A DNA stretch of 64,000 nucleotides from Candidimonas humi (lineage in GTDB: Bacteria; Pseudomonadota; Gammaproteobacteria; Burkholderiales; Burkholderiaceae_B). The first letter of the stretch is position 1. The number at the start of each line of letters is the position of its first letter. Of the stretch, positions 55,833-62,914 are shown in pieces. The notes below the pieces were generated by a model, which was not told the origin of the DNA, did not search any database, and was given only the letters and a program-made list of their open reading frames with translations. Location of the stretch: the NCBI RefSeq assembly GCF_019166065.1, contig NZ_JAHTBN010000013.1, positions 1 to 64,000 of the forward strand, given 5' to 3'. Both the position numbers and the translations under genes were made by a program.

Positions 55833-56088
55833 GGCCGGCCACGTGCCGTGGCTATGGTGCGCGGGATTTGGGTTTTTGATTATCGGGCCGGCCCGTCAGG
55901 CCGGCCTTGCGCCGGAAAATTGCGTCGAAAAATCGATCGCCCAAAATAATCTGCTTGGGCCATAATGATTAAATAATGCGCCCTGATTATTTTTTAAATT
56001 CGCCGGGCTTTTAAATGACTGTTCGAGCCGAAGGAGGCAACTACTAAAGCAATCTTGCTCGAATGGCGATTATTCAAATGCTTTATTT

Positions 56089-56226
56089 TTAGCTGGTGCT
56101 GCCAGTTTCCTGAGCCTTGATCATGTGTTCGCCATGGGCGATGATCAGTCCGAACGCGACGGCGAAAACCAGTGTGATGATGGCCACGACCAGGCCGGCG
56201 GAAAATTTGGGTTTATTGTCAGCCAC
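56089..56226 (-). CDS. Small single-pass membrane protein (GTG start)
   Basis: 45 residues read from a GTG at 56226, preceded by GGAGAG four bases upstream. Translation begins MADNKPKFSAG, then one hydrophobic helix at about residues 11-30 (LVVAIITLVFAVAFGLIIA), then a short polar tail ending ETGSTS. No similar family is recognised. It is isolated on the minus strand between pbpC and a lipoprotein gene, and would be missed by callers that demand longer frames. Support: good ribosome site, clean helix, sensible tail. Confidence 0.6.
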   Translation of the reverse strand: MADNKPKFSAGLVVAIITLVFAVAFGLIIAHGEHMIKAQETGSTS

Positions 56227-56404
56227 GAGGCTCTCCAGAAATCAAATGCCGAACAACTGTGCAATATGCCAGCGTACGGCTTACGTTGTCATGAAACATG
56301 GCGGATTTTGCGGATAAAACTTGTTGCTCGGGCAATGCCGCCATGCTGTTAAACTTGCCCATATTAATACCATCAGCCGTGCATTATGCACCACGAGGGA
56401 GCTC

Positions 56405-57049
56405 ATGAAGACAATCCGCATGCTAGGCAGAATCGCCGTACCCGCCAGCCTGATGTTGCTGGCCGCTTGCCAAAATATGCCCCACAAGAATGTCAGTGCC
56501 AGCACGCCGGCGCAGTCCACGACTGCGTCGGCTGCCACGCCGTCCACGGCGACACCGTCATCGGCTCCCGGCACGACCGAACACCAGGGCACGCAGCAAG
56601 GGGCCTCCGTGGGCGTCTTCCTGGCCGATACCCAGTTGCAGCAGGGCTGGACCCCGGTCAAGCTTGCCGATGGCACCTTGTACGTCAATCCGCGGCCGGT
56701 GCTCACCCGGGTCGATCTCACCGGCATACGCGCCGGCGCCAACAAAGAAGGAACGGGGCTGCTGGCGCTCGAGCTGAACTCGGCCGCCAGGCAGAAAATC
56801 ACCGATGTCACCACCCAGAATCCCAACAAGCGCCTGGTGTTGGTGGTGGGGCGCACCATGATGGCCGCGCCGGGCTATTCCCGTCCGGTCACGTCGCAAG
56901 AGCTGGTGTTCGCGGTCGGTTCCGAGCAGAACGCCACGGCCGCGGCCCGGGCCATTGCGGGAAACGATACCGGCTCGCAGCAAACGCCGGCGGCGTCTCC
57001 GGCGCCTGCGTCGTCGGCCCCTTCTTCTAGCACCGCCCAGCCTCGTTGA
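56405..57049 (+). CDS. Lipoprotein with SecD-P1-head-like domain
   Basis: 214 residues. Lipobox LMLLAAC places the acylated Cys at about residue 22. Then a Ser/Thr/Ala/Pro linker, a domain at ~75-185 (GVFLADTQLQQGWTPVKLADGTLYVNPRPVLTRVDLTGIRAGANKEGTGLLALELNSAARQKITDVT) whose pattern resembles the P1 head of SecD, and a Ser/Pro-rich tail. ATG at 56405 has GAGG close upstream. Function unknown; the similarity is a visual judgement. Followed 48 bp later by a small membrane protein. Confidence 0.75.
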   Translation: MKTIRMLGRIAVPASLMLLAACQNMPHKNVSASTPAQSTTASAATPSTATPSSAPGTTEHQGTQQGASVGVFLADTQLQQGWTPVKLADGTLYVNPRPVLTRVDLTGIRAGANKEGTGLLALELNSAARQKITDVTTQNPNKRLVLVVGRTMMAAPGYSRPVTSQELVFAVGSEQNATAAARAIAGNDTGSQQTPAASPAPASSAPSSSTAQPR

Positions 57050-57097
57050 TCCAGGCAAGACGACACGTCGCCAGGCAACCCAGCAGAGACCGACATC

Positions 57098-57649
57098 GTG
57101 GCCGATGACATGAATCCGAGTCCAGGGCGTGCCTGGCAGACTTCGGCTTACCAGGCCATGGGCGGGCTGCTGGCCCTGGGCTTCAAGTTCGTGGCCTGGC
57201 TCAACGGCCTGGGCGTGCTCCTGATCATTTTCTGCTCGCTGGGCCTGATCCAGACCGATCTCACGGCCGCCGAGCTGCGCCTGCCTCTGGTCGCTTTCAC
57301 CGGCGGGCTGGCCTTGTGCGGGCTGGCCCTGTTCTGGTCCTATCTGGTGCAGGCCAGCCTCTTCAACCAGCTCGTCTCGGGCCATGCCCGGCGTACGCAC
57401 TGGATTCCGCTGTCCTGCGCGATCATCGCCTATGCCCTGAGCCTGGTCGTGTTCATGGCGGGCTGCTGGTTCACGCTGGGCGTGTCCAGCCTGGCGGCGC
57501 ATGCTTCCGATTCCGGCTACTCGCAGCCTTCCGAAGGCGATGGCGACAACGGTGGCGATGACGATGCCGCGCCGCAGGACCAATCCGGCGTGCCGCAGTT
57601 CGAAGTGCCGGAGCAGCGGCCGGCGTTGGCGCGCGCACCGCGGGCCTGA
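57098..57649 (+). CDS. Hypothetical membrane protein
   Basis: 183 residues from a GTG at 57098, or 179 from ATG at 57110. Three to four hydrophobic segments: GGLLALGFKFVAWLNGLGVLLIIFCSLGLI, PLVAFTGGLALCGLALFWSYLV, PLSCAIIAYALSLVVFMAGCWFTLGV. The C-terminus is a highly acidic, Gly/Asp-rich tail followed by Pro-rich sequence, probably cytoplasmic. No domain recognised. It forms a likely two-gene unit with the lipoprotein. Confidence 0.7.
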   Translation: MADDMNPSPGRAWQTSAYQAMGGLLALGFKFVAWLNGLGVLLIIFCSLGLIQTDLTAAELRLPLVAFTGGLALCGLALFWSYLVQASLFNQLVSGHARRTHWIPLSCAIIAYALSLVVFMAGCWFTLGVSSLAAHASDSGYSQPSEGDGDNGGDDDAAPQDQSGVPQFEVPEQRPALARAPRA

Positions 57650-57870
57650 TTACGCCGGCCTTCGATCCGGGCAGATGCTCCGATCAAGGGGCCCGTGATC
57701 CCGACCAGGGCGGCGCGGGCCGGCTGCACGGCTCTCGTGCGGCCCGCGAGCCAATGCAGGGATGATCTCCCAAAAGGGGCGCCCAAAGTTTTTGCCCGCC
57801 CGTCTACCCACCCGGCCTGTTTTCAAGCGGCGTTGGCTATATCCGGCTCGTGCTCGTCTCGGTACAAGCC

Positions 57871-57881
57871 GGGGGGGGGGG
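57871..57881. repeat. Homopolymeric tract of 11 G
   Basis: Eleven consecutive G, 110 bp before the pyrB-like ATG. Such tracts change length by slippage and control phase-variable promoters in Bordetella (fim genes are the known example). Assembly error in a homopolymer is the alternative. Confidence 0.7.
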
Positions 57882-57948
57882 CGTCGCACCCTGTGGTTTT
57901 TTTGGCACCTGCCTCGATCTTGCTCGCAAATCGCTGCGCCTAGGAATA

Positions 57949-57967
57949 ATATACGCACTGCGTATAT
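57949..57967. promoter_or_regulatory. Perfect palindromic operator candidate before the HTH-ATCase gene
   Basis: ATATACGCA (57949-57957) and TGCGTATAT (57959-57967) are perfect 9-bp arms around one C. The AT-rich TAATAT (57947-57952) just left of it could be the -10, so a bound protein would block transcription. The encoded protein itself has an HTH domain, making autoregulation plausible. Confidence 0.65.
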
Positions 57968-57991
57968 CTCAATCCCAGCCCGGAGCCATCC

Positions 57992-59284
57992 ATGTCTGTC
58001 TCGCAACAGGTCTTTTTACGCGACGCCATGCGCCGCCTGAACCTTACCCGTGATATTTTTGCCGCCCGCATCGGCGTCAAGCGCCGTGCCCTGGATACCT
58101 GGCTGCTACCGGAAGGTTCGCAGGAATTCCGCGCCATGCCCGAAGTGGTGACGCGCTTCGTGACGGAAATCGTCGAAAACGACACGCTGCTGCAAAAATA
58201 TGCGCAAAGCGCACAATCCGGCCCGTTGCGCGACAGAATTGCCTACGAAGGCAAGCATCAGCTCTTGTCCGTGGACCAGTTTTCCCGCGAGTCCGTGGAA
58301 GAGCTATTCCGTGTCGCCGACCAGATGCAGCCCATAGCGCGGCGCCACAAGGTTTCGCGGGTGCTGGAAGGCGCTGTGCTGGGCAATCTGTTCTTCGAGG
58401 CCAGCACCCGTACCCGGGTCAGTTTCGGCGCGGCCTTCTGCCGCCTGGGCGGCTCGGTCTGCGACACCACCGGCTTTACCTTTTCTTCGATGGCCAAGGG
58501 CGAGTCCATCTACGACACCAGCCGCGTGATGAGCGGCTATGTAGATGCCATGGTGATCCGCCATCCCGAGAAGGGTTCGGTGGCCGAGTTTGCGCACGCC
58601 ACCAATATTCCGGTGGTCAACGGCGGCGACGGCCCGGGCGAGCACCCCAGCCAGGCGCTGCTCGACCTCTACACCATCCTGACGGAGTTCTCGCGTCTGG
58701 GCAAGCTGCTGGACGGCGCGCACATCGCAATGGTGGGCGACCTGAAGTACGGCCGCACAGTGCATTCGCTCATCAAGCTGCTGGCGCTGTATCGCGGGCT
58801 GAAGTTCACGCTGATCTCGCCGCGCGGCCTGGAGATGCCCGAGTACATCCTGCAGCAGGCCGGCCGGCACGGCCACGTCATCGAGCAGACCAATTCGCTG
58901 GAACAGGGCCTGCCCGGCGTCGACGTGATCTACGCGACGCGAGTGCAGAAAGAACGTTTCGCTGCCGAAGAGCTGGAAGGCTATACGCCGGATTTCCAGG
59001 TCAACAAGGCCATCATCGACAAGTGCTGCGGCCCCGACGTGATCGTCATGCATCCGCTGCCGCGCGACAGCCGCGAGGGCGCCAACGACCTGAGTGTGGA
59101 CTTGAACCACGATCCGCGCCTGGCGATCTTCCGCCAGACCGACAACGGCATACCGGTGCGCATGGCGATCTTTGCCGTGCTGCTGGGGGTCGAAGGCCTG
59201 GTGCAGCATTCGCTGCGCGATGTGACCTGGGCGCCGCCCTCGCACGTCGGCCCCGACGACAGCCCCTTCCACGGCCTGGACTAG
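57992..59284 (+). CDS. pyrB: Aspartate carbamoyltransferase with N-terminal helix-turn-helix domain
   Basis: 430 residues, against about 310 for a plain catalytic chain. Residues ~1-75 look like a lambda-repressor-type HTH: RDAMRRLNLTRDIFAARIGVKRRALDTWLLPEGS, then a helix. The ATCase part starts near residue 85. Carbamoyl-phosphate motif FFEASTRTRVSFG, second-domain motif HPSQALLDLYTI, loop HIAMVGDLKYGRTVHSL, and the C-terminal HPLPRDSREG are intact, so the enzyme should make carbamoyl-aspartate for pyrimidine synthesis. No dihydroorotase or pyrR/pyrI gene is adjacent. Similar extended ATCases may be widespread in betaproteobacteria. The perfect palindrome 25 bp upstream fits autoregulation, but DNA binding is inferred. 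Confidence 0.9.
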   Translation: MSVSQQVFLRDAMRRLNLTRDIFAARIGVKRRALDTWLLPEGSQEFRAMPEVVTRFVTEIVENDTLLQKYAQSAQSGPLRDRIAYEGKHQLLSVDQFSRESVEELFRVADQMQPIARRHKVSRVLEGAVLGNLFFEASTRTRVSFGAAFCRLGGSVCDTTGFTFSSMAKGESIYDTSRVMSGYVDAMVIRHPEKGSVAEFAHATNIPVVNGGDGPGEHPSQALLDLYTILTEFSRLGKLLDGAHIAMVGDLKYGRTVHSLIKLLALYRGLKFTLISPRGLEMPEYILQQAGRHGHVIEQTNSLEQGLPGVDVIYATRVQKERFAAEELEGYTPDFQVNKAIIDKCCGPDVIVMHPLPRDSREGANDLSVDLNHDPRLAIFRQTDNGIPVRMAIFAVLLGVEGLVQHSLRDVTWAPPSHVGPDDSPFHGLD

Positions 59285-59431
59285 GGGCCCGTACGCTTTT
59301 AAAGGGCAGGGCGCGGCTGCCTTGCGCAGCCCGCGTCGCCGCGTGCGGGCTTGCGGCCTCGGGACGGTGCAGCCCGCGCGCATAGTCCCGGACCGGCCCC
59401 GCAAACTTCGCGGGCACGGAAGATAAAGCGC

Positions 59432-59460
59432 AGCGCGCCTCGGCTGAAGTGCGGCGCGCT
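59432..59460 (-). terminator. Possible terminator hairpin after rdgC
   Basis: AGCGCGCC (59432-59439) pairs with GGCGCGCT (59453-59460) between convergent pyrB and rdgC; on the minus strand it is followed by a broken T-rich stretch. Confidence 0.4.
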
Positions 59461-59467
59461 CGGGGCT

Positions 59468-60370
59468 TCAAACGGCCTTTTTCTCGCCTCCCAGCGCCTC
59501 TACCAGGGCGTCGAGCATGCGCGCGAGCTCTCCGGTCATCAGCGCCATGTCGGAATCGAACTGCTCGTCTTCGTTGCGGCCGGCGCTTTCCTGGTTTTCG
59601 CGCAGCACGTCCAGCGGAGTGATGCGCTTGATGTCCAGGCCGTCGGTCAGCACGAAGGAAACCCGGTCGGCCCAGGTCAGCGCCAGGCGCGTGCACTGCT
59701 TGCCCGCGCGCACATGCTTCTGCACTTCGTCGATGTCCATGCTCTGGCGCACATAGCGCACCGCGGCGCGGTTCTCGCTGGTGGAGCGCAGTTCCGTGTC
59801 CTGGTCTATGCTGAACCCGGCCGGTGCCTCGTCGCCGATCAGCCACTCGGTCATGGCCGAGGCCGGCGATTGCTCGACGTGCAGCAGCGCCACGGGGAAG
59901 GGATCCAGGGCCTTGGCCAGCATGCCCATGACCTCGTCGCACTTGGCCGCGGCCGCCGCATCCACCACCAGCCAACGATTCTGCGTGTCGATCCAGACCC
60001 GCGTGTCGCGGTAGATGCTGAAGGCGCGCGGAGTCAGCTCGTCCACGACCTGTTCCTTGATTTCCTTCATTTGCCGGCGGCCCGGCTTGTAGCCTTGCTG
60101 CTCTTCGATTTCCTGGGCGCGGGCGCGCGCCACCTGGTTGACCACCGTGGACGGCAGCAGCTTCTTCTCGGCGCGCAGGCTGAGCAGGTACTGGCCGTTG
60201 GCGGCATACACCAGGCCCGAGTTCTCGCGCGGTGCGATCCAGCCCAGGCTTTGCATTTCCTGGGCGTTGCCGGGTTGGAAGGCCTGCGTTTCGAGCGCGG
60301 CTTCGAGCGCTTCGGCTGTGCAGGACCAGGAGGGGGACAGACGGAATACTTTGAGATTTTTAAACCACAT
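59468..60370 (-). CDS. rdgC: Recombination-associated protein RdgC
   Basis: 300-residue ring-forming DNA-binding protein that limits RecA activity. The N-terminus [47 protein letters not shown], then [19 protein letters not shown], the basic [23 protein letters not shown], and [26 protein letters not shown] are all diagnostic of RdgC. Length is the family norm. ATG at 60370 has the conserved start; upstream frame is spurious. In Neisseria the homologue affects pilin variation. Confidence 0.97.
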   Translation of the reverse strand: MWFKNLKVFRLSPSWSCTAEALEAALETQAFQPGNAQEMQSLGWIAPRENSGLVYAANGQYLLSLRAEKKLLPSTVVNQVARARAQEIEEQQGYKPGRRQMKEIKEQVVDELTPRAFSIYRDTRVWIDTQNRWLVVDAAAAAKCDEVMGMLAKALDPFPVALLHVEQSPASAMTEWLIGDEAPAGFSIDQDTELRSTSENRAAVRYVRQSMDIDEVQKHVRAGKQCTRLALTWADRVSFVLTDGLDIKRITPLDVLRENQESAGRNEDEQFDSDMALMTGELARMLDALVEALGGEKKAV

Positions 60371-60587
60371 GACTCGTATATCTGAAGGGCGGCGAGCGCC
60401 GCATGCGGCGCCTTGCGCTTGCGGTCGCCGTCGCGGCGGCTGAGCGCCGCGGCTGCTGACCTTGCTGAAAAGGGAGCGCCGATTGTAGTGCCATTTGGCT
60501 CGGGATTCGGGCCTGCGGCCCAGGCGCGTGTCGTGCGGCCGGGGATGCCCCGCATGGCTGCCCTGATTTTTGTATGGAAGTTTTACG

Positions 60588-60624
60588 AAAAAAACGGCCC
60601 GGATTGCCGTGAGGCACCGGGCCG
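60588..60624 (-). terminator. Rho-independent terminator, minus strand
   Basis: CGGCCCGG (60595-60602) pairs perfectly with CCGGGCCG (60617-60624). On the minus strand the stem is followed by seven T (complement of A at 60588-60594). It may end the MHS transporter mRNA about 410-440 nt after its stop, or a small RNA. Confidence 0.75.
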
Positions 60625-60756
60625 ATACGGGAGCACACAATGTTGCGCCATAAAAAGGCTCGCGGGGAACGCAACATCAGTGATAGAAAACAGCTCGCGC
60701 AACTAAAGAAACAGGGGGATCAGTAGTTCTATAGTTTGGATTCGCAAGCTCTTTCT

Positions 60757-60776
60757 ATGTCTAGGATTCTAGACAT
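60757..60776. promoter_or_regulatory. Palindrome in the rdgC-MHS intergenic region
   Basis: ATGTCTAG (60757-60764) and CTAGACAT (60769-60776), perfect 8-bp arms, 4-bp spacer. Size and symmetry suit a dimeric regulator. Confidence 0.5.
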
Positions 60777-60822
60777 GTACTCTGACGTTCGCCTGAACCG
60801 AAAACCTTTGGCGCCAGACACT

Positions 60823-60845
60823 TATATGCACATTTATTGCATATA
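60823..60845. promoter_or_regulatory. Second palindrome in the rdgC-MHS intergenic region
   Basis: TATATGCA (60823-60830) and TGCATATA (60838-60845), perfect 8-bp arms with a 7-bp AT-rich spacer. Confidence 0.5.
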
Positions 60846-61032
60846 TCGGGCAGCCGCCTGCAGCGGCTTGCGCGCGGCGGGAACACAAGGCCGAGACTTA
60901 TGGCCGCGGGCCCCGAAGCCCGCACGGTAAAGCCACGAGAGCCTGAAGCACAAGAACGCGAAACAAGGCCGCGGAACCCGAAACGAGGCCTTGCGGATTA
61001 TCCCTTTGTGATCTCTTTGTGCGCGCCGCACG

Positions 61033-62727
61033 TCAGGCGTTGATATCGGTGCCGCGCGTTTCCCGTACGAACAGGGTGCCCACCACCACCGCCAGCAGCG
61101 CGATCAGCACGGGGTACCACAGCCCGTCGTAGATATTGCCGGTGGCCGCGGCGATGGCGAAGGCCGCCGGCGGCACGAAGCCGCCGAACCAGCCGTTGCC
61201 TATGTGGTAGGGCAGGCTCATCGAGGTATAGCGGATGCGCGTGGGGAACATTTCCACCAGCGTCGCCGCGATCGGCCCATACACCATGGTCACCAGCACC
61301 ACCAGCAGCGTCAGCAGCAGCACGATCATGATGTAGTTCATCTGCGTCGGGTCGGCCTTGGCCGGATAGCCGTGGTCGCGGATGGCCGCCGTCATGGTCT
61401 TTTGCAGGTCCGACATGCGCTGCGCGAATTCGGCCCGGCTCAGGCCCTTGCCCTCGAAGGACGTGAAGACGTCCTTGCCGATGCGCGCCCGCGCCACCGA
61501 GCCGGCGGGCGCCGCCTGGTTGGTGTAGTTGACCGAGTGGCCGGCCATGAAGGACTTCAGGATGTCGCAGGAACTGTTGAAGGACAGTATGCCTACCGGG
61601 TTGAACTGGAAGGAGCAGGCGGCGGGGTCGGCGATGATGGTGACGGGCGATTCCCGGTGGGCTTTCTCCAGCGCCGGGTTGGCGAAGTGCGTCAAGCCCT
61701 TGAACACGGGAAAATAGGCCAGCGCCGCGATCAGGCAGCCGGCCATGATGATGGGCTTGCGGCCGATGCGGTCCGACAGCGAGCCGAAGATCACGAAGCA
61801 GGGCGTGCCCAGCAGCAGGGCCAGGGCGATCATGATGTTGGCCGTGTTGGCCTCGACCCCCAGGATCTTGGTCAGGAAGAACAGGGCGTAGAACTGGCCC
61901 GTGTACCACACCACGGCCTCGCCCATGGTCAGGCCGAACAGGGCCAGCAGCACGATCTTCAGGTTGTTCCAGCGCGCAAAGGAATCGCGTATCGGCGCCT
62001 TGGAGCCGCGGCCGGCCGCCTGCATTTTCTTGAAGGCGGGCGATTCGTTCAGGCGCATGCGGATCCACACCGAGATACCCAGCAGCACCGAAGAAATCAG
62101 GAAGGGCGCGCGCCAGCCCCAGTCCAGGTAGGTCTCGTCGCCCAGCACGCTGCGTATGCCCAGCACCAGCAGCAGCGACAGGAACAGGCCCATGGTGGCC
62201 GTGGTCTGGATCCAGCTCGTGTAGAAGCCGCGGCGGTGCGGCGGGGAATGTTCGGCCACGTAGGTGGCCGCGCCGCCGTATTCGCCGCCCAGGGCCAGGC
62301 CCTGCAGCATGCGCAGCGCGATCAGGATGATGGGGGCGGCGATGCCGATCGAGCTGTAAGAGGGCAGCACCCCGACCATGAAGGTGGACATGCCCATGAT
62401 CAGGATGGTGACCAGGAAAGTGTATTTGCGGCCCACCATGTCGCCCAGGCGGCCGAACAGCAGGGCGCCGAAGGGCCGCACCGCAAAGCCCGCCGCGAAG
62501 GCCAGCAGCGCGAAGACGAAGCCGGCGGTGGGGTTGACGCCCGAAAAGAAATGGGAGGCGATGATGGCGGCCTGCGAGCCGTACAGGAAAAAGTCGTACC
62601 ACTCGAACACCGTGCCCAGGGAAGACGCAAAGACCACGCGGCGCTCGCCCGGCGTCATGGGCCGGTGCGCGGCGCTGCGTGCGTCGCTGCTAGCTGGCTT
62701 GGAATAGGCGAGGCCGGCCCGGTTCAT
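61033..62727 (-). CDS. MFS transporter, metabolite:H+ symporter (MHS) family
   Basis: 564 residues, longer than most MHS proteins (about 440) because of a ~110-residue periplasmic-type loop between helices 8 and 9 that contains three Cys (DPAACSFQFNPVGILSFNSSCDILKSF). Start region ASSLGTVFEWYDFFLYGSQAAIIASHFF, motif A LLFGRLGDMVGRKYTFLVTI, and GLALGGEYGGAATYVAEHSPPHRRGFYTSWIQTTATMGLFLSL are typical. The final TM pair and VRETRGTDINA end the protein. Substrate unknown, probably a small organic acid or osmolyte. Confidence 0.92.
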   Translation of the reverse strand: MNRAGLAYSKPASSDARSAAHRPMTPGERRVVFASSLGTVFEWYDFFLYGSQAAIIASHFFSGVNPTAGFVFALLAFAAGFAVRPFGALLFGRLGDMVGRKYTFLVTILIMGMSTFMVGVLPSYSSIGIAAPIILIALRMLQGLALGGEYGGAATYVAEHSPPHRRGFYTSWIQTTATMGLFLSLLLVLGIRSVLGDETYLDWGWRAPFLISSVLLGISVWIRMRLNESPAFKKMQAAGRGSKAPIRDSFARWNNLKIVLLALFGLTMGEAVVWYTGQFYALFFLTKILGVEANTANIMIALALLLGTPCFVIFGSLSDRIGRKPIIMAGCLIAALAYFPVFKGLTHFANPALEKAHRESPVTIIADPAACSFQFNPVGILSFNSSCDILKSFMAGHSVNYTNQAAPAGSVARARIGKDVFTSFEGKGLSRAEFAQRMSDLQKTMTAAIRDHGYPAKADPTQMNYIMIVLLLTLLVVLVTMVYGPIAATLVEMFPTRIRYTSMSLPYHIGNGWFGGFVPPAAFAIAAATGNIYDGLWYPVLIALLAVVVGTLFVRETRGTDINA

Positions 62728-62914
62728 GGTGGCGTGATCCGATGGGTTTCCTGTGCTGGGTGCGTCGTGCCGGGCGTTTGCGCCATGCGCATGCGGCCCG
62801 CTGCAGCCCGAAAGTTAGGCAATATTGCTGACGCCACGCTGACGCGGCGGCGCCGGGCTTGCACTGGCTTCGAGGCAAAGGCCGGCGCTGGCTGACGTAC
62901 AGCTGGCGCCGGCC

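Larger units (their letters stand above)
57650..57991. other. Regulatory region upstream of the HTH-ATCase gene
   Basis: 342 bp without a gene. It contains an 11-G homopolymer (57871-57881), a T7 tract around 57897-57903, and a perfect palindrome at 57949-57967 close to the start codon. Confidence 0.6.
60588..60776 (-). ncRNA. Candidate small RNA or structured 3' UTR
   Basis: On the minus strand, a stem ATGTTGCG/CGCAACAT (60640-60647 with 60670-60677, 22-nt loop) lies just upstream of the terminator, which gives the two-hairpin 3' end common in sRNAs. The 5' end is unknown; the right boundary given here is the first palindrome. No clear promoter was identified. Confidence 0.3.
60371..61032. 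other. Long noncoding region between rdgC and the MHS transporter
   Basis: 662 bp without a supported protein gene. It contains a minus-strand intrinsic terminator (60588-60624), a second hairpin (60640-60677), and two separate perfect palindromes (60757-60776, 60823-60845) in a locally AT-richer stretch. Plus-strand frames in it lack ribosome sites and recognisable products. Confidence 0.6.

Noticed and set aside
56016-56048. Short frame beginning MTVRAEGG just before a perfect AAGGAGG
   Set aside because: Only ten codons; the ribosome-site sequence lies inside rather than before it, and no proper start follows at normal distance.
60736-60930. Plus-strand 64-residue frame between rdgC and the MHS transporter
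   Set aside because: No ribosome binding site and its translation crosses two palindromes; better explained as noncoding.
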